Part shown: positions 15,675 through 23,869 of the stretch, piece by piece | How the letters are laid out: every line of letters starts with the position of its first letter | How positions within the stretch are numbered: position 1 is the first letter of the stretch | Assembly: GCF_004010955.1 (NCBI RefSeq) | Contig: NZ_CP025227.1 | Coordinates: 2,232,001 to 2,296,000, forward strand | Origin: Actinomyces wuliandei | GTDB taxonomy: Bacteria > Actinomycetota > Actinomycetes > Actinomycetales > Actinomycetaceae | Direction of reading: 5' to 3' | DNA length: 64,000 nt | Translations under genes and position numbers: made by a program | Notes under the pieces: generated by a model | The model's input: only the letters and a program-made list of their open reading frames with translations | What the model was told of the DNA's origin: nothing | Database searches by the model: none

Positions 15675-16889
15675 ATGACACCAGCACCCGCCTCCCGCGT
15701 CTCCTCACGCCTGGCCGCGATCGCCCCCTCCGCCACCCTCGCCGTTGACGCCCGGGCCAAGGCTCTCAAGGCCGCTGGCCGCCCCGTCATCGGCTTCGGG
15801 GCGGGCGAGCCCGACTTCGCCACCCCCGACTACATCGTCGAGGCCGCCGTGGCCGCCGCCAAAGACCCCTCCTGCCACAAGTACTCTCCCGCCAAGGGGC
15901 TGCCAGCCCTGCGCGAGGCGATCGCCTCCAAGATCCTGCGCGACTGCGGCTACACGGTCTCCCCTGACGACGTCCTGGTCACCAACGGCGGCAAGCAGGC
16001 AGTCTTCCAGGCCTTTGCCGCGATCATCGACCCCGGTGACGAGGTGCTCCTGCCGGCACCGTACTGGACCACCTACCCCGAGGTGGTCGCCCTGGCAGGA
16101 GGCACGACGGTCGAGGTCTTCGCCGGAGCCGCTCAGGACTACAAGGTCACGCCCGACCAGCTCGACGCCGCACTGAGCGAACGCACCAAGGCCCTCCTGC
16201 TGTGCTCGCCGTCCAACCCCACCGGCTCGGTCTACACCCCCGCCGAGTTGAGCGCGATCGGGCAGTGGGCGCTGAAGCACGGGATCTGGGTCGTGACCGA
16301 CGAGATCTACGAGCACCTGCTCTACGACGACGCCCAGCCCGCCCACGTGGTCGCGCTGGTGCCCGACCTGGTCGACCAGGCCATCGTGCTCAACGGCGTG
16401 GCCAAGACCTACGCCATGACCGGGTGGCGCGTGGGCTGGATGAGCGGCCCCTCCGACGTCGTCAGCGCAGCCACGAACTTCCAGTCCCACCTGTCCAGCA
16501 ACGTCGCCAACGTCTCCCAGAGGGCGGCCCTGGCCGCCGTGAGCGGGGACCTGTCCGCCGTAGAGGAGATGCGCAGCGCCTTCGACCGGCGCCGACGCAC
16601 CATGGTGGAAATGCTGTCGGCCATCGACGGCCTGAGGGTCCCCGTCCCCCGGGGGGCCTTCTACGCCTACCCGAGCATGGAGGAGCTTGTCGGGCACAGG
16701 CTACGAGGCACGGTGATCGACTCCTCGGCCACGCTCGCCGAGCTCGTGCTGGAGCACGCCGAGGTAGCCGTGGTCCCCGGGGAGGCCTTCGGCCCCTCCG
16801 GGTTCCTGCGCCTGTCCTACGCCCTGGGTGACGAGGACCTGGTCGAGGGCGTGAGCCGTATCCAGTCCCTGCTGGCAGAGGTGGACTGA
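15675..16889 (+). CDS. aspC: Pyridoxal phosphate-dependent aspartate aminotransferase (class I)
   Basis: Type I fold aminotransferase, 404 residues, probably transferring the amino group between aspartate and 2-oxoglutarate. PLP-site residues are all present: NPTG with Asn181, Asp209 and Tyr212 in [10 protein letters not shown], the Schiff-base Lys244 in [16 protein letters not shown], and the carboxylate-binding Arg in FLRLSYA near the C-terminus. Spacing fits the AspAT Ib subgroup. Substrate preference within this subgroup (aspartate, prephenate, broader) cannot be fixed by eye. The last 28 bases are duplicated just downstream. Confidence 0.92.
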   Translation: MTPAPASRVSSRLAAIAPSATLAVDARAKALKAAGRPVIGFGAGEPDFATPDYIVEAAVAAAKDPSCHKYSPAKGLPALREAIASKILRDCGYTVSPDDVLVTNGGKQAVFQAFAAIIDPGDEVLLPAPYWTTYPEVVALAGGTTVEVFAGAAQDYKVTPDQLDAALSERTKALLLCSPSNPTGSVYTPAELSAIGQWALKHGIWVVTDEIYEHLLYDDAQPAHVVALVPDLVDQAIVLNGVAKTYAMTGWRVGWMSGPSDVVSAATNFQSHLSSNVANVSQRAALAAVSGDLSAVEEMRSAFDRRRRTMVEMLSAIDGLRVPVPRGAFYAYPSMEELVGHRLRGTVIDSSATLAELVLEHAEVAVVPGEAFGPSGFLRLSYALGDEDLVEGVSRIQSLLAEVD

Positions 16890-16948
16890 CCCGCTAGGCG
16901 GCCGGAAGGCGCGAGAGCAAATCCAGTCCCCGCTGGCAGAGGTGGACT
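16860..16948. repeat. 28-bp direct repeat of the aspC 3' end
   Basis: The last coding bases of the aminotransferase (16860-16887, encoding IQSLLAEVD) recur at 16921-16948 with one change in 28 (T to C), 61 bases apart. The second copy lies in non-coding DNA at the left edge of the toxin-immunity cassette. It could be the scar of an insertion or recombination event; no matching copy was seen at the right edge. Confidence 0.9.
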
Positions 16949-17175
16949 AGCTGTGCTTCCCTGTGAGATTGTGTGCGTGTTGTGGGGGCGGCTGGTGGTG
17001 CGGGGTGGGTGGGTGTCTGGTGCTCTGGGAGGGCCTGGTGTCGTGTGTGCTTGTTGTCGTGTCCTCGGGGAGGGGCGGGGTTGTCCGTCTGGGTGGTTCT
17101 GCCCCTGCGGGATTCGCACGGGGTGGGCTGGCGCGGGTCAGGCCTGGGTGGAGGGTGTCGCCAGGAGGTGGACCG

Positions 17176-17973
17176 ATGCCAGCACGCCGGGACGCCGACG
17201 GTGTCCTGGAGCTGCGGGGGTGGTCGCCGATGGGTGTGGGTGCCCCGGTCACTGCTGAGCACGTGGGCTACTTTGGTGGGGTGCTTCCGGCCTCGGTGCT
17301 GCACCTGTGGGAGCGCTTCGGCTTCGATGGCTTCGGGGCGGGGCGGTGGTGGTTCACCGACCCCTTCCAGTGGGCGCCGGTGGTCGACGCCTGGGTGGAG
17401 GGCACGGAGGTGCCCTTCCCCCACCAGCGGTGGTGGTGCCTGGCCCGCTCCGCGACAGGGACCATGAGGCTGTGGGGGGAGGTCTCCGGACCCGCCCTGA
17501 CCCTCACACCCACCCTGGGGCGGGTCCGCCCCTACGCGGGCCACGCCAGGGACATGGCCGACCCGGTGATGCGTGAGCGCATGGGGGCCACCACCCTGGT
17601 CTCGGCGTCGGAGGACATCTTTGATGACGACGACACCGGGGTCCTGGTGGCCGACTGGGCCATAGGCAACCTGGGGGTGCTGGCCGCTGACCAGGTCTAC
17701 GGGCTGACCCCGGCCTACTGCCTCACCGGGTGGGTCAGCACCAGCCAGGTGGGCATTGAGGACGCGGTAGCCCACCTGGTCTTTCTGGCCCAGGCCCAGG
17801 AGCACACCCTGGTGGAGGACTTCTCCGCCGCCACGGCCGAGGTCGCCGCCACCATCGCCGCAGGTGCTGGCCCCAACCGGGGCAACGGAGCCACCGGCGG
17901 CAGCGGCAGCGACGAGGGGGCGGGCGGCCCGGGCAGTGCTGGTGGCCCCGGCGGGCCGGGGGTGGGGTCGTGA
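17176..17973 (+). CDS. GAD-like/DUF1851 immunity protein (Tdi1-like)
   Basis: Predicted immunity protein of 265 residues. The N-terminal half matches the GAD-like domain (LPASVLHLWERFGFDGFG ... WWFTDPFQWAPVVDAWV ... ATGTMRLWGEV). The C-terminal half matches the T6SS Tdi1/DUF1851 domain (DDDTGVLVADWAIGNLGVLAADQVYGLTPA ... HLVFLAQ). This two-domain architecture is that of Tdi1, which neutralises the Tde1 Ntox15 DNase of Agrobacterium. The start is ATG with AGGAGG eight bases upstream. The protein ends in a Gly/Ser-rich tail; its TGA overlaps an ATG, and the toxin frame follows immediately. Family assignment is from remembered family patterns. Confidence 0.85.
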   Translation: MPARRDADGVLELRGWSPMGVGAPVTAEHVGYFGGVLPASVLHLWERFGFDGFGAGRWWFTDPFQWAPVVDAWVEGTEVPFPHQRWWCLARSATGTMRLWGEVSGPALTLTPTLGRVRPYAGHARDMADPVMRERMGATTLVSASEDIFDDDDTGVLVADWAIGNLGVLAADQVYGLTPAYCLTGWVSTSQVGIEDAVAHLVFLAQAQEHTLVEDFSAATAEVAATIAAGAGPNRGNGATGGSGSDEGAGGPGSAGGPGGPGVGS

Positions 17974-18066
17974 TGGCCGGGCGCTGGCGGGGCCGGCCCC
18001 GCTGGCTCAGGCGCGGGCGCCCACCCACCCCCACCACCGCCACTGCTGGTCCCGCAGGCCGCGGCA

Positions 18067-19542
18067 GTGTGCCCGGTGGTGGCGCTGCCCCCGGCCACAG
18101 CGGTGGTGGTGGCCAGGTCCCTGGCCACGGCGGTGGCGGGGGCGCGGGTACCGCCTTGGTGGCGTCTGGCATGTTCACCCCGGGGGCGGGCTGGTGGGCA
18201 GGGGGTGCTGGTGTGGGAGGGGGCCGTGGCTGCCCCGGCCAGCCCGCTGGGGTGGCACTCGCGGGTGCCGGTGGAGGTGTTCTTCCACACCGGCCACCAC
18301 CACTCCACCCAGGAGCTGGCCAGGGAGTTCACCCGCCAGCTCGACCGACAGCTCTCCGCCTTGTCCCTGCTCAGCGCGCAGCGCCTGCTGGAGGGCATCC
18401 GCGCCTACAGGGCACAGGGCCGCCAGCCCACCTCCAAGACCACCAGGAATAGGCGCAAGAAGTTCATGGAGGAGGTCGTGGGCGAGCTGCAGGACGACTA
18501 CCAGCTCTCCGAGGAGCGTGCGCTGGCGGAGACGGCCAGGATCGACAAGGCGCTGGTGGTGCTCCACGAGCCCGACCAGGTCACCTACGGCCCCTCCCAG
18601 CCCGCCACCACCACCGGGGGCTGGCCCTCCCTGGGCCACGGGGTGGTCAGCTCCTCCATCGGGGGCCAGGGCAGGCCCGTGGCCACGGTCCTGGAGCAGG
18701 CCGCCCTGGCCGTCCCAGCCGACCAGAGGGCGCACGTGCGCCTCCTCCTGCGCGCGGTGCTCACCGCCTCCCCGGCCCTGGCCCAGGACCTGCGCCACGG
18801 CCAGGTGGTGCTGGAGCCCCGCACCCGGGAGCAGATGAGTGCCACCAGCCCCCGGGGGCCACCATGGACCCCCACCCACCTCGCCACCGGCCACACCCCC
18901 TGGCACCCACCACCCCGGGCGCAGGAGCCCGACCAGGACCAGCAGCCGGGACCAGCCCAGCCCACCACCAGCCAGCCGCCCCAGCCGGGCACCACCCACA
19001 CAGGCGCCACCACGCCCGGGCCACCCCACACGGGCACCACCCCGGCCAGGCCACCCCACACGGGCACCACCCCGGCCAGGCCACCCCACACGGGCACCAC
19101 CACGCCCGGGCCGGGCCAGCCGGGCCACAAGACCACCCGCGAGGAGGTCCTGGCCAACATCAAGGCCCGCGTCCAGCAGATGAGCCAAGACACCCGCGCC
19201 CAGCAGCCCTCCCAGCCCCGGGCCGCACGCGAGGCACCCACCGGGACCGACCTCTCCCGCACCGCCCGCCTGCGCGAGGCCTCCTTCCCCCACCCACCCA
19301 CCACCGCCGCACGCGTACCACCAGCACAGCCCCAGGCAGACAGGCCGCCCCAGGCAGGCACCACCCGGACAGGCCCCACCACAGACAGACCGTCCCGGAC
19401 GGGCCAGCCGCCCCGGCCCCTGACCCGCGAGGAGGTCCTGGCCAGGATCACCACCCAAGCCACCCAGACGACCCAGCAGCCCCCCACCCCACGCCAGACC
19501 CCCACCAGAAACCGGAAGCACAACCGAGGCCTAGGCCGCTAG
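18067..19542 (+). CDS. Ntox15-type nuclease toxin with proline-rich repeat tail
   Basis: Predicted polymorphic-toxin nuclease. Counting from the GTG at 18067, residues about 69-205 match the Ntox15 pattern: ELAREFTRQL, LLEGIRAYRAQGRQ, a charged helical stretch, the catalytic HxxD motif as LHEPD (His167, Asp170), then GHGVVSSSIGGQ. Unusually the domain is not C-terminal: about 290 residues of Pro/Thr-rich sequence follow, with four 10-residue repeats (PPHTGTTPAR type) and two TREEVLA segments. No signal peptide, LXG, WXG or Rhs region is visible. The start is uncertain: the frame stays open from the immunity stop, while an overlapping ATG at 17973 opens a different frame, so a frameshift near 18180 is possible. 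Confidence 0.75.
   Translation: MCPVVALPPATAVVVARSLATAVAGARVPPWWRLACSPRGRAGGQGVLVWEGAVAAPASPLGWHSRVPVEVFFHTGHHHSTQELAREFTRQLDRQLSALSLLSAQRLLEGIRAYRAQGRQPTSKTTRNRRKKFMEEVVGELQDDYQLSEERALAETARIDKALVVLHEPDQVTYGPSQPATTTGGWPSLGHGVVSSSIGGQGRPVATVLEQAALAVPADQRAHVRLLLRAVLTASPALAQDLRHGQVVLEPRTREQMSATSPRGPPWTPTHLATGHTPWHPPPRAQEPDQDQQPGPAQPTTSQPPQPGTTHTGATTPGPPHTGTTPARPPHTGTTPARPPHTGTTTPGPGQPGHKTTREEVLANIKARVQQMSQDTRAQQPSQPRAAREAPTGTDLSRTARLREASFPHPPTTAARVPPAQPQADRPPQAGTTRTGPTTDRPSRTGQPPRPLTREEVLARITTQATQTTQQPPTPRQTPTRNRKHNRGLGR
18991..19110 (+). repeat. Four 30-bp coding tandem repeats in the toxin tail
   Basis: Four consecutive 30-bp units start at 18991, 19021, 19051 and 19081; the second and third are identical and the outer two differ at several positions. 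They encode ten-residue PPHTGTTPAR-like repeats, so copy-number change would keep the reading frame. Confidence 0.9.
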
Positions 19543-19876
19543 GCCCGCACGGCCGCACGCGCCCCACAGGCCCGCAAGCCGCAAGGGATCGCCCGAGGGC
19601 CAGCAACGGAGCGCTGTCCGCGAGCCGCCCTGGGTGTGCTTTCTCGGGTGGTTGCGTGCGTGTTGTGCGGGGTCTGGCCGCTGATGGTGGACCGGTGCCA
19701 GCGCACCGGGGCGCTGGCAGTGCCCCGGCGTGTGAGCATCCTGCGCCGACGTCCTCTACCCGGGCGGCAGCGGTGCCAGGCAGGCCATCACCGCTGCGCC
19801 CCACCTGGAACAGCCCCGGCACGTACACGCCCCGCCCTCAGCAGGCCCCAGGAGAGAGGCCCTCTAGAGGCGCCCG
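19543..19876. pseudogene. Remnant of a second immunity-gene 5' end
   Basis: No intact gene. Bases about 19628-19675 resemble the leader upstream of the immunity gene (GTGCGTGTTGTG core, compare 16953-16990), and 19684-19722 resemble its start region (GGTGGACCGRTGCCAGCRC, compare 17166-17204). The roughly 170 bases between these two blocks in the first copy are reduced to about 10 here, and homology stops after some 13 codons. It looks like a decayed duplicate. The remaining bases up to the symporter stop show nothing recognisable. Confidence 0.5.
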
Positions 19877-21352
19877 CTAGGTGCCCGAGAGCCGGGAGGT
19901 CGGCGCCGTCCCGGGGACTGAGGAGAACTCGTCCCCGGGACGGCGCAGGTGGGGGTCCTGGGCCAGGTAGGCCCGGGTCTCTCGCACCACGAGGCCGGAG
20001 AGCAGCAGCAGGCCGACAAGGTTGGGGACCGCCATGAGCCCGTTGGCGATGTCGGCAAAGGTCCACGCCACCTCCAGACGGGTCACCGAGCCGAGGAACA
20101 CCGCGACCGTGAACACCAGGCGGAAGGGCAGCACCCCGTGGACGCCCACCAGCCTCACCACGCAGCGCTCCGCGTAGTAGGCCCAGCCCAGGATTGTGGA
20201 GGAGGCGAGGAAGACCAGCGCCACGGAGACGATGTAGTGCCCCCAGTCGCCGGGCAGGCCGCGGGTAAAGGCCTGTGCCGTCATTGTGTCGGGGTCGCTG
20301 CCCGTCCAGCTGCCTGTGGTCAGGATGACCAGCCCGGTACAGCTGACCACGATGATCGTGTCGATAAAGGTCTGGGTCATGGAGACCAGGCCCTGACGCG
20401 CCGGGTGCCTGGTCCGGGCAGCCGCTGCGGCGATAGCCGCCGACCCCATGCCGGACTCGTTGGAGAAGATCCCCCGCGCCACGCCGTACTGGAGCGCCAT
20501 GATGACCGTGGACCCCAGGAAGCCCCCGGCGGCTCCGGAACCGGTGAAGGCCCCCTGGAGCACCAGCCCCAGGGCGTGGGGGATCTCGCCCAGGCGCGCC
20601 ACGAGGACGTAGAGGCAGCCCATGGCGTAGAACACGATCATCATCGGGACGAAGGCGGCCGTCACCGTGCCGATCGCGTCGATCCCTCCCAGCAGGACCG
20701 CGCCCACGCCGACCGCCAGGAGGATGCCTACCAGGGCCGGGTCCCAGCCGAAGGAGTGCGACAGCTGGGCGGCCACGGCATTGGACTGGGTCGTTGACCC
20801 GATCCCGAAGGAGGCCAGGATGGCCGCGAGCGCGAAGCACACCGACAAGATCCTGCCCGCGCGGCCCCGCACAGCCTGCTGCAGGTAGTACTGAGGGCCG
20901 CCGGACTGCCTGCCGTGGGCGTCCGTGGTCCGGAAGCGCACCGCGAGAAAGGCCTCGGAGTACTTCGAGGCCATACCGAACAGCGCCGTGACCCACATCC
21001 AGAACAGGGCACCGGGTCCGCCCAGGTGGATCGCGGTAGCCACTCCGATGATGTTGCCCACCCCCACCGTAGCCGCCAGCGCTGTTGTGAGCGCCTGGTA
21101 GTGGGAGATGTCTCCCTCCGCAGTCCCCTTCTCGCCGTCCTCCCGCTCCAACAGGGCGAAGCGCAGGGCCGGACCCAGCTTGCGGACCTGCAGGCCCCGC
21201 AGGCGGATCGTCAAGAAGACACCGGTTCCTAGCAGGAAGGGGACAAGGAACCAGGGTCCCCAGATAAAACTGTTGAGGGCAGTCAGGGCGTCCTCGACCG
21301 AGGAGCTCGCAGCGGTAGCGGGAACGGGGGTAGTCGTGGGCTGGGGCGTCAT
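19877..21352 (-). CDS. Alanine/glycine:cation symporter (AGCS family)
   Basis: Sodium- or proton-coupled amino-acid symporter, 491 residues with about ten transmembrane segments. Family hallmarks are visible: TIRLRGLQVRKLG after the first span, the signature GVGNIIGVATAIHLGGPGALFWMW, SKYSEAFLAVRFR, and GGPQYYLQQ. The start ATG is preceded by AAGGAGAGG. It stands alone on the minus strand between the toxin cassette and the kinase-like gene. The transported amino acid (usually alanine or glycine) is inferred from the family. Confidence 0.93.
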   Translation of the reverse strand: MTPQPTTTPVPATAASSSVEDALTALNSFIWGPWFLVPFLLGTGVFLTIRLRGLQVRKLGPALRFALLEREDGEKGTAEGDISHYQALTTALAATVGVGNIIGVATAIHLGGPGALFWMWVTALFGMASKYSEAFLAVRFRTTDAHGRQSGGPQYYLQQAVRGRAGRILSVCFALAAILASFGIGSTTQSNAVAAQLSHSFGWDPALVGILLAVGVGAVLLGGIDAIGTVTAAFVPMMIVFYAMGCLYVLVARLGEIPHALGLVLQGAFTGSGAAGGFLGSTVIMALQYGVARGIFSNESGMGSAAIAAAAARTRHPARQGLVSMTQTFIDTIIVVSCTGLVILTTGSWTGSDPDTMTAQAFTRGLPGDWGHYIVSVALVFLASSTILGWAYYAERCVVRLVGVHGVLPFRLVFTVAVFLGSVTRLEVAWTFADIANGLMAVPNLVGLLLLSGLVVRETRAYLAQDPHLRRPGDEFSSVPGTAPTSRLSGT

Positions 21353-21446
21353 AGGCTGCCTCTCCTTCTGCCCGGCGGGGTGCCGGGCGCAGGTCGAAGA
21401 CTAGGCCCAGGATCGTGACGGCGAGGTGACACGGGAGATGACGCGG

Positions 21447-22694
21447 TCAGTGAGGAGCACGACGCGCCTGGGCCTCCCGGCTCTGGGCCAGCCAGGCCTC
21501 TGCCCGCGCAAGCCTTCCCTCGGCGTCGGCACGCCACGGCCCACCGTCCTCACGCCTGGCTCCGGCCACCAGCGACAGCACGACTCCGGCGCAGCGCGCC
21601 CGCAGGGCGACAGGGTCCACGAGCTGTTCCGCCAGGTGCGTCCAGGTCCGTAGGACAGGACCCAGCCTGGGGTAGGAGGCCGGTGCCAGGTGGTCGAGGA
21701 CACTGACGTGCCCAAGCAGGCATGCCAGGTCGTCCACCCGGTGCCCGGGTCCCAGGGAGTCCACGTCCAGCAGGGTGGCGACCCGCTCACCGTCCATGAG
21801 GACGTTGGCCTCGTAGAAGTCGCCGTGGACCGGGACCACGGGGCCGATGTCACAGGTCCTCACGACCTGCTCCACCCCCTCGGCCACGGCGCGTGCCCTG
21901 GCGGCCTCCTCGGGCAGGACGGTAGCCGCAGCGTGCGCGTAGTGACGGGCGCGCTCCGACCACGCAGGGTGGGCCGGGAGCCGGAGGGCAGTCTCAGGCA
22001 GGGAGTCCAGGAGCGCGACAAGACTGCGGAAAACCCTCTCCGCCTGGTCCTTGTCCATGCCTCGCGACAGCAGGCCGGACAGTGCCGTCCCCTGCCCCGC
22101 GGACAGCACCACCAGCCCGTCGGCGTCCTCTCGCAGCACCTCCGGGGCGGGCACGCCAGCCGTGGTGAGCATGCGGTGCCGCTGGGCGAGACCAGGAGAC
22201 TGGCTGGGGCGCAGGACCTTGACGTAGGCTGCAGTCCGGTCGGGGAAGGTCGTTCTCACCACGGCACGGCGTGTTGGCCGGTAGGCGACCATGGTGGCCT
22301 CCAACCGGGTCCCCAGGCGAGCCGCCAGCAGGGCCGGGGTGCAGGCCACCACCAGGCCAGGCAGCTCAGGATCGGCCGGATGGCACCACACGTGCACCAC
22401 GGGACCGCTGCCGCCCGTGGGCGTCACCCGGGTCAGGCCCGGCGCGTGAGGCTGCGACAGGCGGGCCGTCGTCGCGCACAGGTACTCGGTGGTGGAGCGC
22501 CCGTCGGCAGACACGACGAGCGCGGTGTAGCCCACCGACACCCCCGCACCGGGACGGTGGTGGACCGAGTGGACCTCCCAGCTCGCCAGCCCGCGACCTT
22601 CTGGGGCCAGGGCTGCTGAGAGCACTGCCGAGGCCCCGGGTCCTGTGAGAAGGGCGACGTCCTCCGGCTCGTGGGAGCTGCCCGGGTGGTTCAT
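21447..22694 (-). CDS. APH-family phosphotransferase (protein kinase-like fold)
   Basis: 415 residues with an aminoglycoside/choline-kinase-like domain in the C-terminal half. The catalytic loop HGDFYEANVLMD and the metal-binding DVDSLGPG are both intact, and a possible nucleotide-binding lysine is in AAYVKVLRPS. The N-terminal 150 residues match no recognised domain. Family members phosphorylate aminoglycosides, sugars, choline, homoserine or maltose; nothing here points to antibiotic resistance specifically. I use the ATG at 22694 (MNHPGSS); an ATG 33 bases further upstream is also possible and neither has a good ribosome site. It is divergent from the deaminase gene. Confidence 0.8.
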   Translation of the reverse strand: MNHPGSSHEPEDVALLTGPGASAVLSAALAPEGRGLASWEVHSVHHRPGAGVSVGYTALVVSADGRSTTEYLCATTARLSQPHAPGLTRVTPTGGSGPVVHVWCHPADPELPGLVVACTPALLAARLGTRLEATMVAYRPTRRAVVRTTFPDRTAAYVKVLRPSQSPGLAQRHRMLTTAGVPAPEVLREDADGLVVLSAGQGTALSGLLSRGMDKDQAERVFRSLVALLDSLPETALRLPAHPAWSERARHYAHAAATVLPEEAARARAVAEGVEQVVRTCDIGPVVPVHGDFYEANVLMDGERVATLLDVDSLGPGHRVDDLACLLGHVSVLDHLAPASYPRLGPVLRTWTHLAEQLVDPVALRARCAGVVLSLVAGARREDGGPWRADAEGRLARAEAWLAQSREAQARRAPH

Positions 22695-22747
22695 GGCCCC
22701 AGTGTGCCCCACCGGGGCCTGGTACATGCCCGTGAAACAATTCCGCC

Positions 22748-23785
22748 ATGCGCGACCTTGCCAGCCTGCCCAAGGCGCACCTCCACCTGCACTTCACTGG
22801 GGCAATGCGTCTTGACACCCTGACCGAGCTCGCCACCGGCACCCGCTCCCGCCTGCCCGCCAGCTTCCTTGAGGGCGACCCCCTGCGCGTCCCGGCCGAC
22901 CGTCGCGGCTGGTTCCGGTTCCAGCGGGCCTACGACACGGCCCGGGCCCTGGTGGACAGCGAGGAAGTCATGCGCCGTATCGTCCTGGAGGCCGCTGTCG
23001 ACGACGCGGCCGAGGGCTCACGCCGTCTGGAGATCCAGGTGGACCCCACCAGCTACGCGCCCTTCGTCGGCGGGATCACCCCCGCCCTGGAGGTTGTCCT
23101 GGACGCAGCCCGTCAGGCCACCGTCCTGACCGGGGTCGAGGTCGCTGTCGTCGTGGCGGCCTCACGGGTCCGCCACCCGCTGGACGCGCGTACCCTGGCA
23201 CGGCTGGCAGTGCGCTATGCCGGGGACCAGCCAGGCAGCGTCGTCGGCTTCGGCCTGTCCAATGACGAGCGTGCCGGAACCACCTCATCGTGGGCACCGG
23301 CCTTCGACATCGCCCGGCGTGGCGGACTGGCGTCGCTGCCTCACGGCGGAGAACTGCTGGGACCGGAGCACGTGCGGGCCGTCGTCTCCTACCTGCGACC
23401 GAACCGCCTGGGCCACGGGGTGCGCGCCAGCGAGGACACCCGCCTCCTGGACCAGCTCGTCCAGAAGGGGACCAGCCTGGAGGTGTGCCCGGCGTCAAAC
23501 GTGAGCCTGGGCGTCTACCGTCAGCCCGGTGACGTCCCTCTGCTGACCCTGCTGGACCACGGGGCCCAGGTGGCGCTGGGGGCGGACGACCCCCTGCTGT
23601 TCCAGTCGCGGCTGACGGACCAGTACCAGATCGCCCGGGACCTGGGGTGCGATGACGCCGTGCTGGCAGAACTGGCACGGGGCTCCATCCGCGCCTCCCT
23701 GGCCTCACCGACCTCCAAGCGCGCCTGGCTGGCCCAGGTTGACGACTGGCTCGCCACTGAACCGACGCAGCAGGCAACAGCGTGA
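22748..23785 (+). CDS. add: Adenosine deaminase family protein
   Basis: Metal-dependent purine deaminase of 345 residues, likely converting adenosine to inosine. Zinc-ligand and catalytic motifs run in order: HLHLHFTG (residues 11-18), PHGGE with the catalytic Glu (usually HAGE), LGHGVR, CPASNVSLG and GADDPLLF with the metal-binding Asp. The replacement of Ala by Gly in HAGE is mild. It could also act on adenine or another aminopurine, since adenine and aminofutalosine deaminases share the fold. No partner genes are adjacent. Confidence 0.85.
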   Translation: MRDLASLPKAHLHLHFTGAMRLDTLTELATGTRSRLPASFLEGDPLRVPADRRGWFRFQRAYDTARALVDSEEVMRRIVLEAAVDDAAEGSRRLEIQVDPTSYAPFVGGITPALEVVLDAARQATVLTGVEVAVVVAASRVRHPLDARTLARLAVRYAGDQPGSVVGFGLSNDERAGTTSSWAPAFDIARRGGLASLPHGGELLGPEHVRAVVSYLRPNRLGHGVRASEDTRLLDQLVQKGTSLEVCPASNVSLGVYRQPGDVPLLTLLDHGAQVALGADDPLLFQSRLTDQYQIARDLGCDDAVLAELARGSIRASLASPTSKRAWLAQVDDWLATEPTQQATA

Positions 23786-23869
23786 GGCTGCTCCCACCCG
23801 TGCGCCCCCCAAACCTGCGACCGGCTAGAACCCCGCGCCGAGAGCCCCCTCGTGCCCGTCGTAACGGGC

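Noticed and set aside
17970..18452. Alternative 160-codon gene starting at the ATG overlapping the immunity stop
   Set aside because: Beyond about 18180 this frame has poor codon use while the toxin domain lies in another frame. It is treated as a start-site or frameshift question rather than a separate gene.
16950..19650. Integrated mobile island with attachment sites
   Set aside because: Only one side carries a duplicated gene end, no integrase or transposase is present, and base composition equals that of the neighbours. It is kept as a finding about the duplication only.
21447..22694. Aminoglycoside resistance gene
   Set aside because: The APH fold is shared by many metabolic kinases, and the N-terminal half and context give no support for antibiotic modification.
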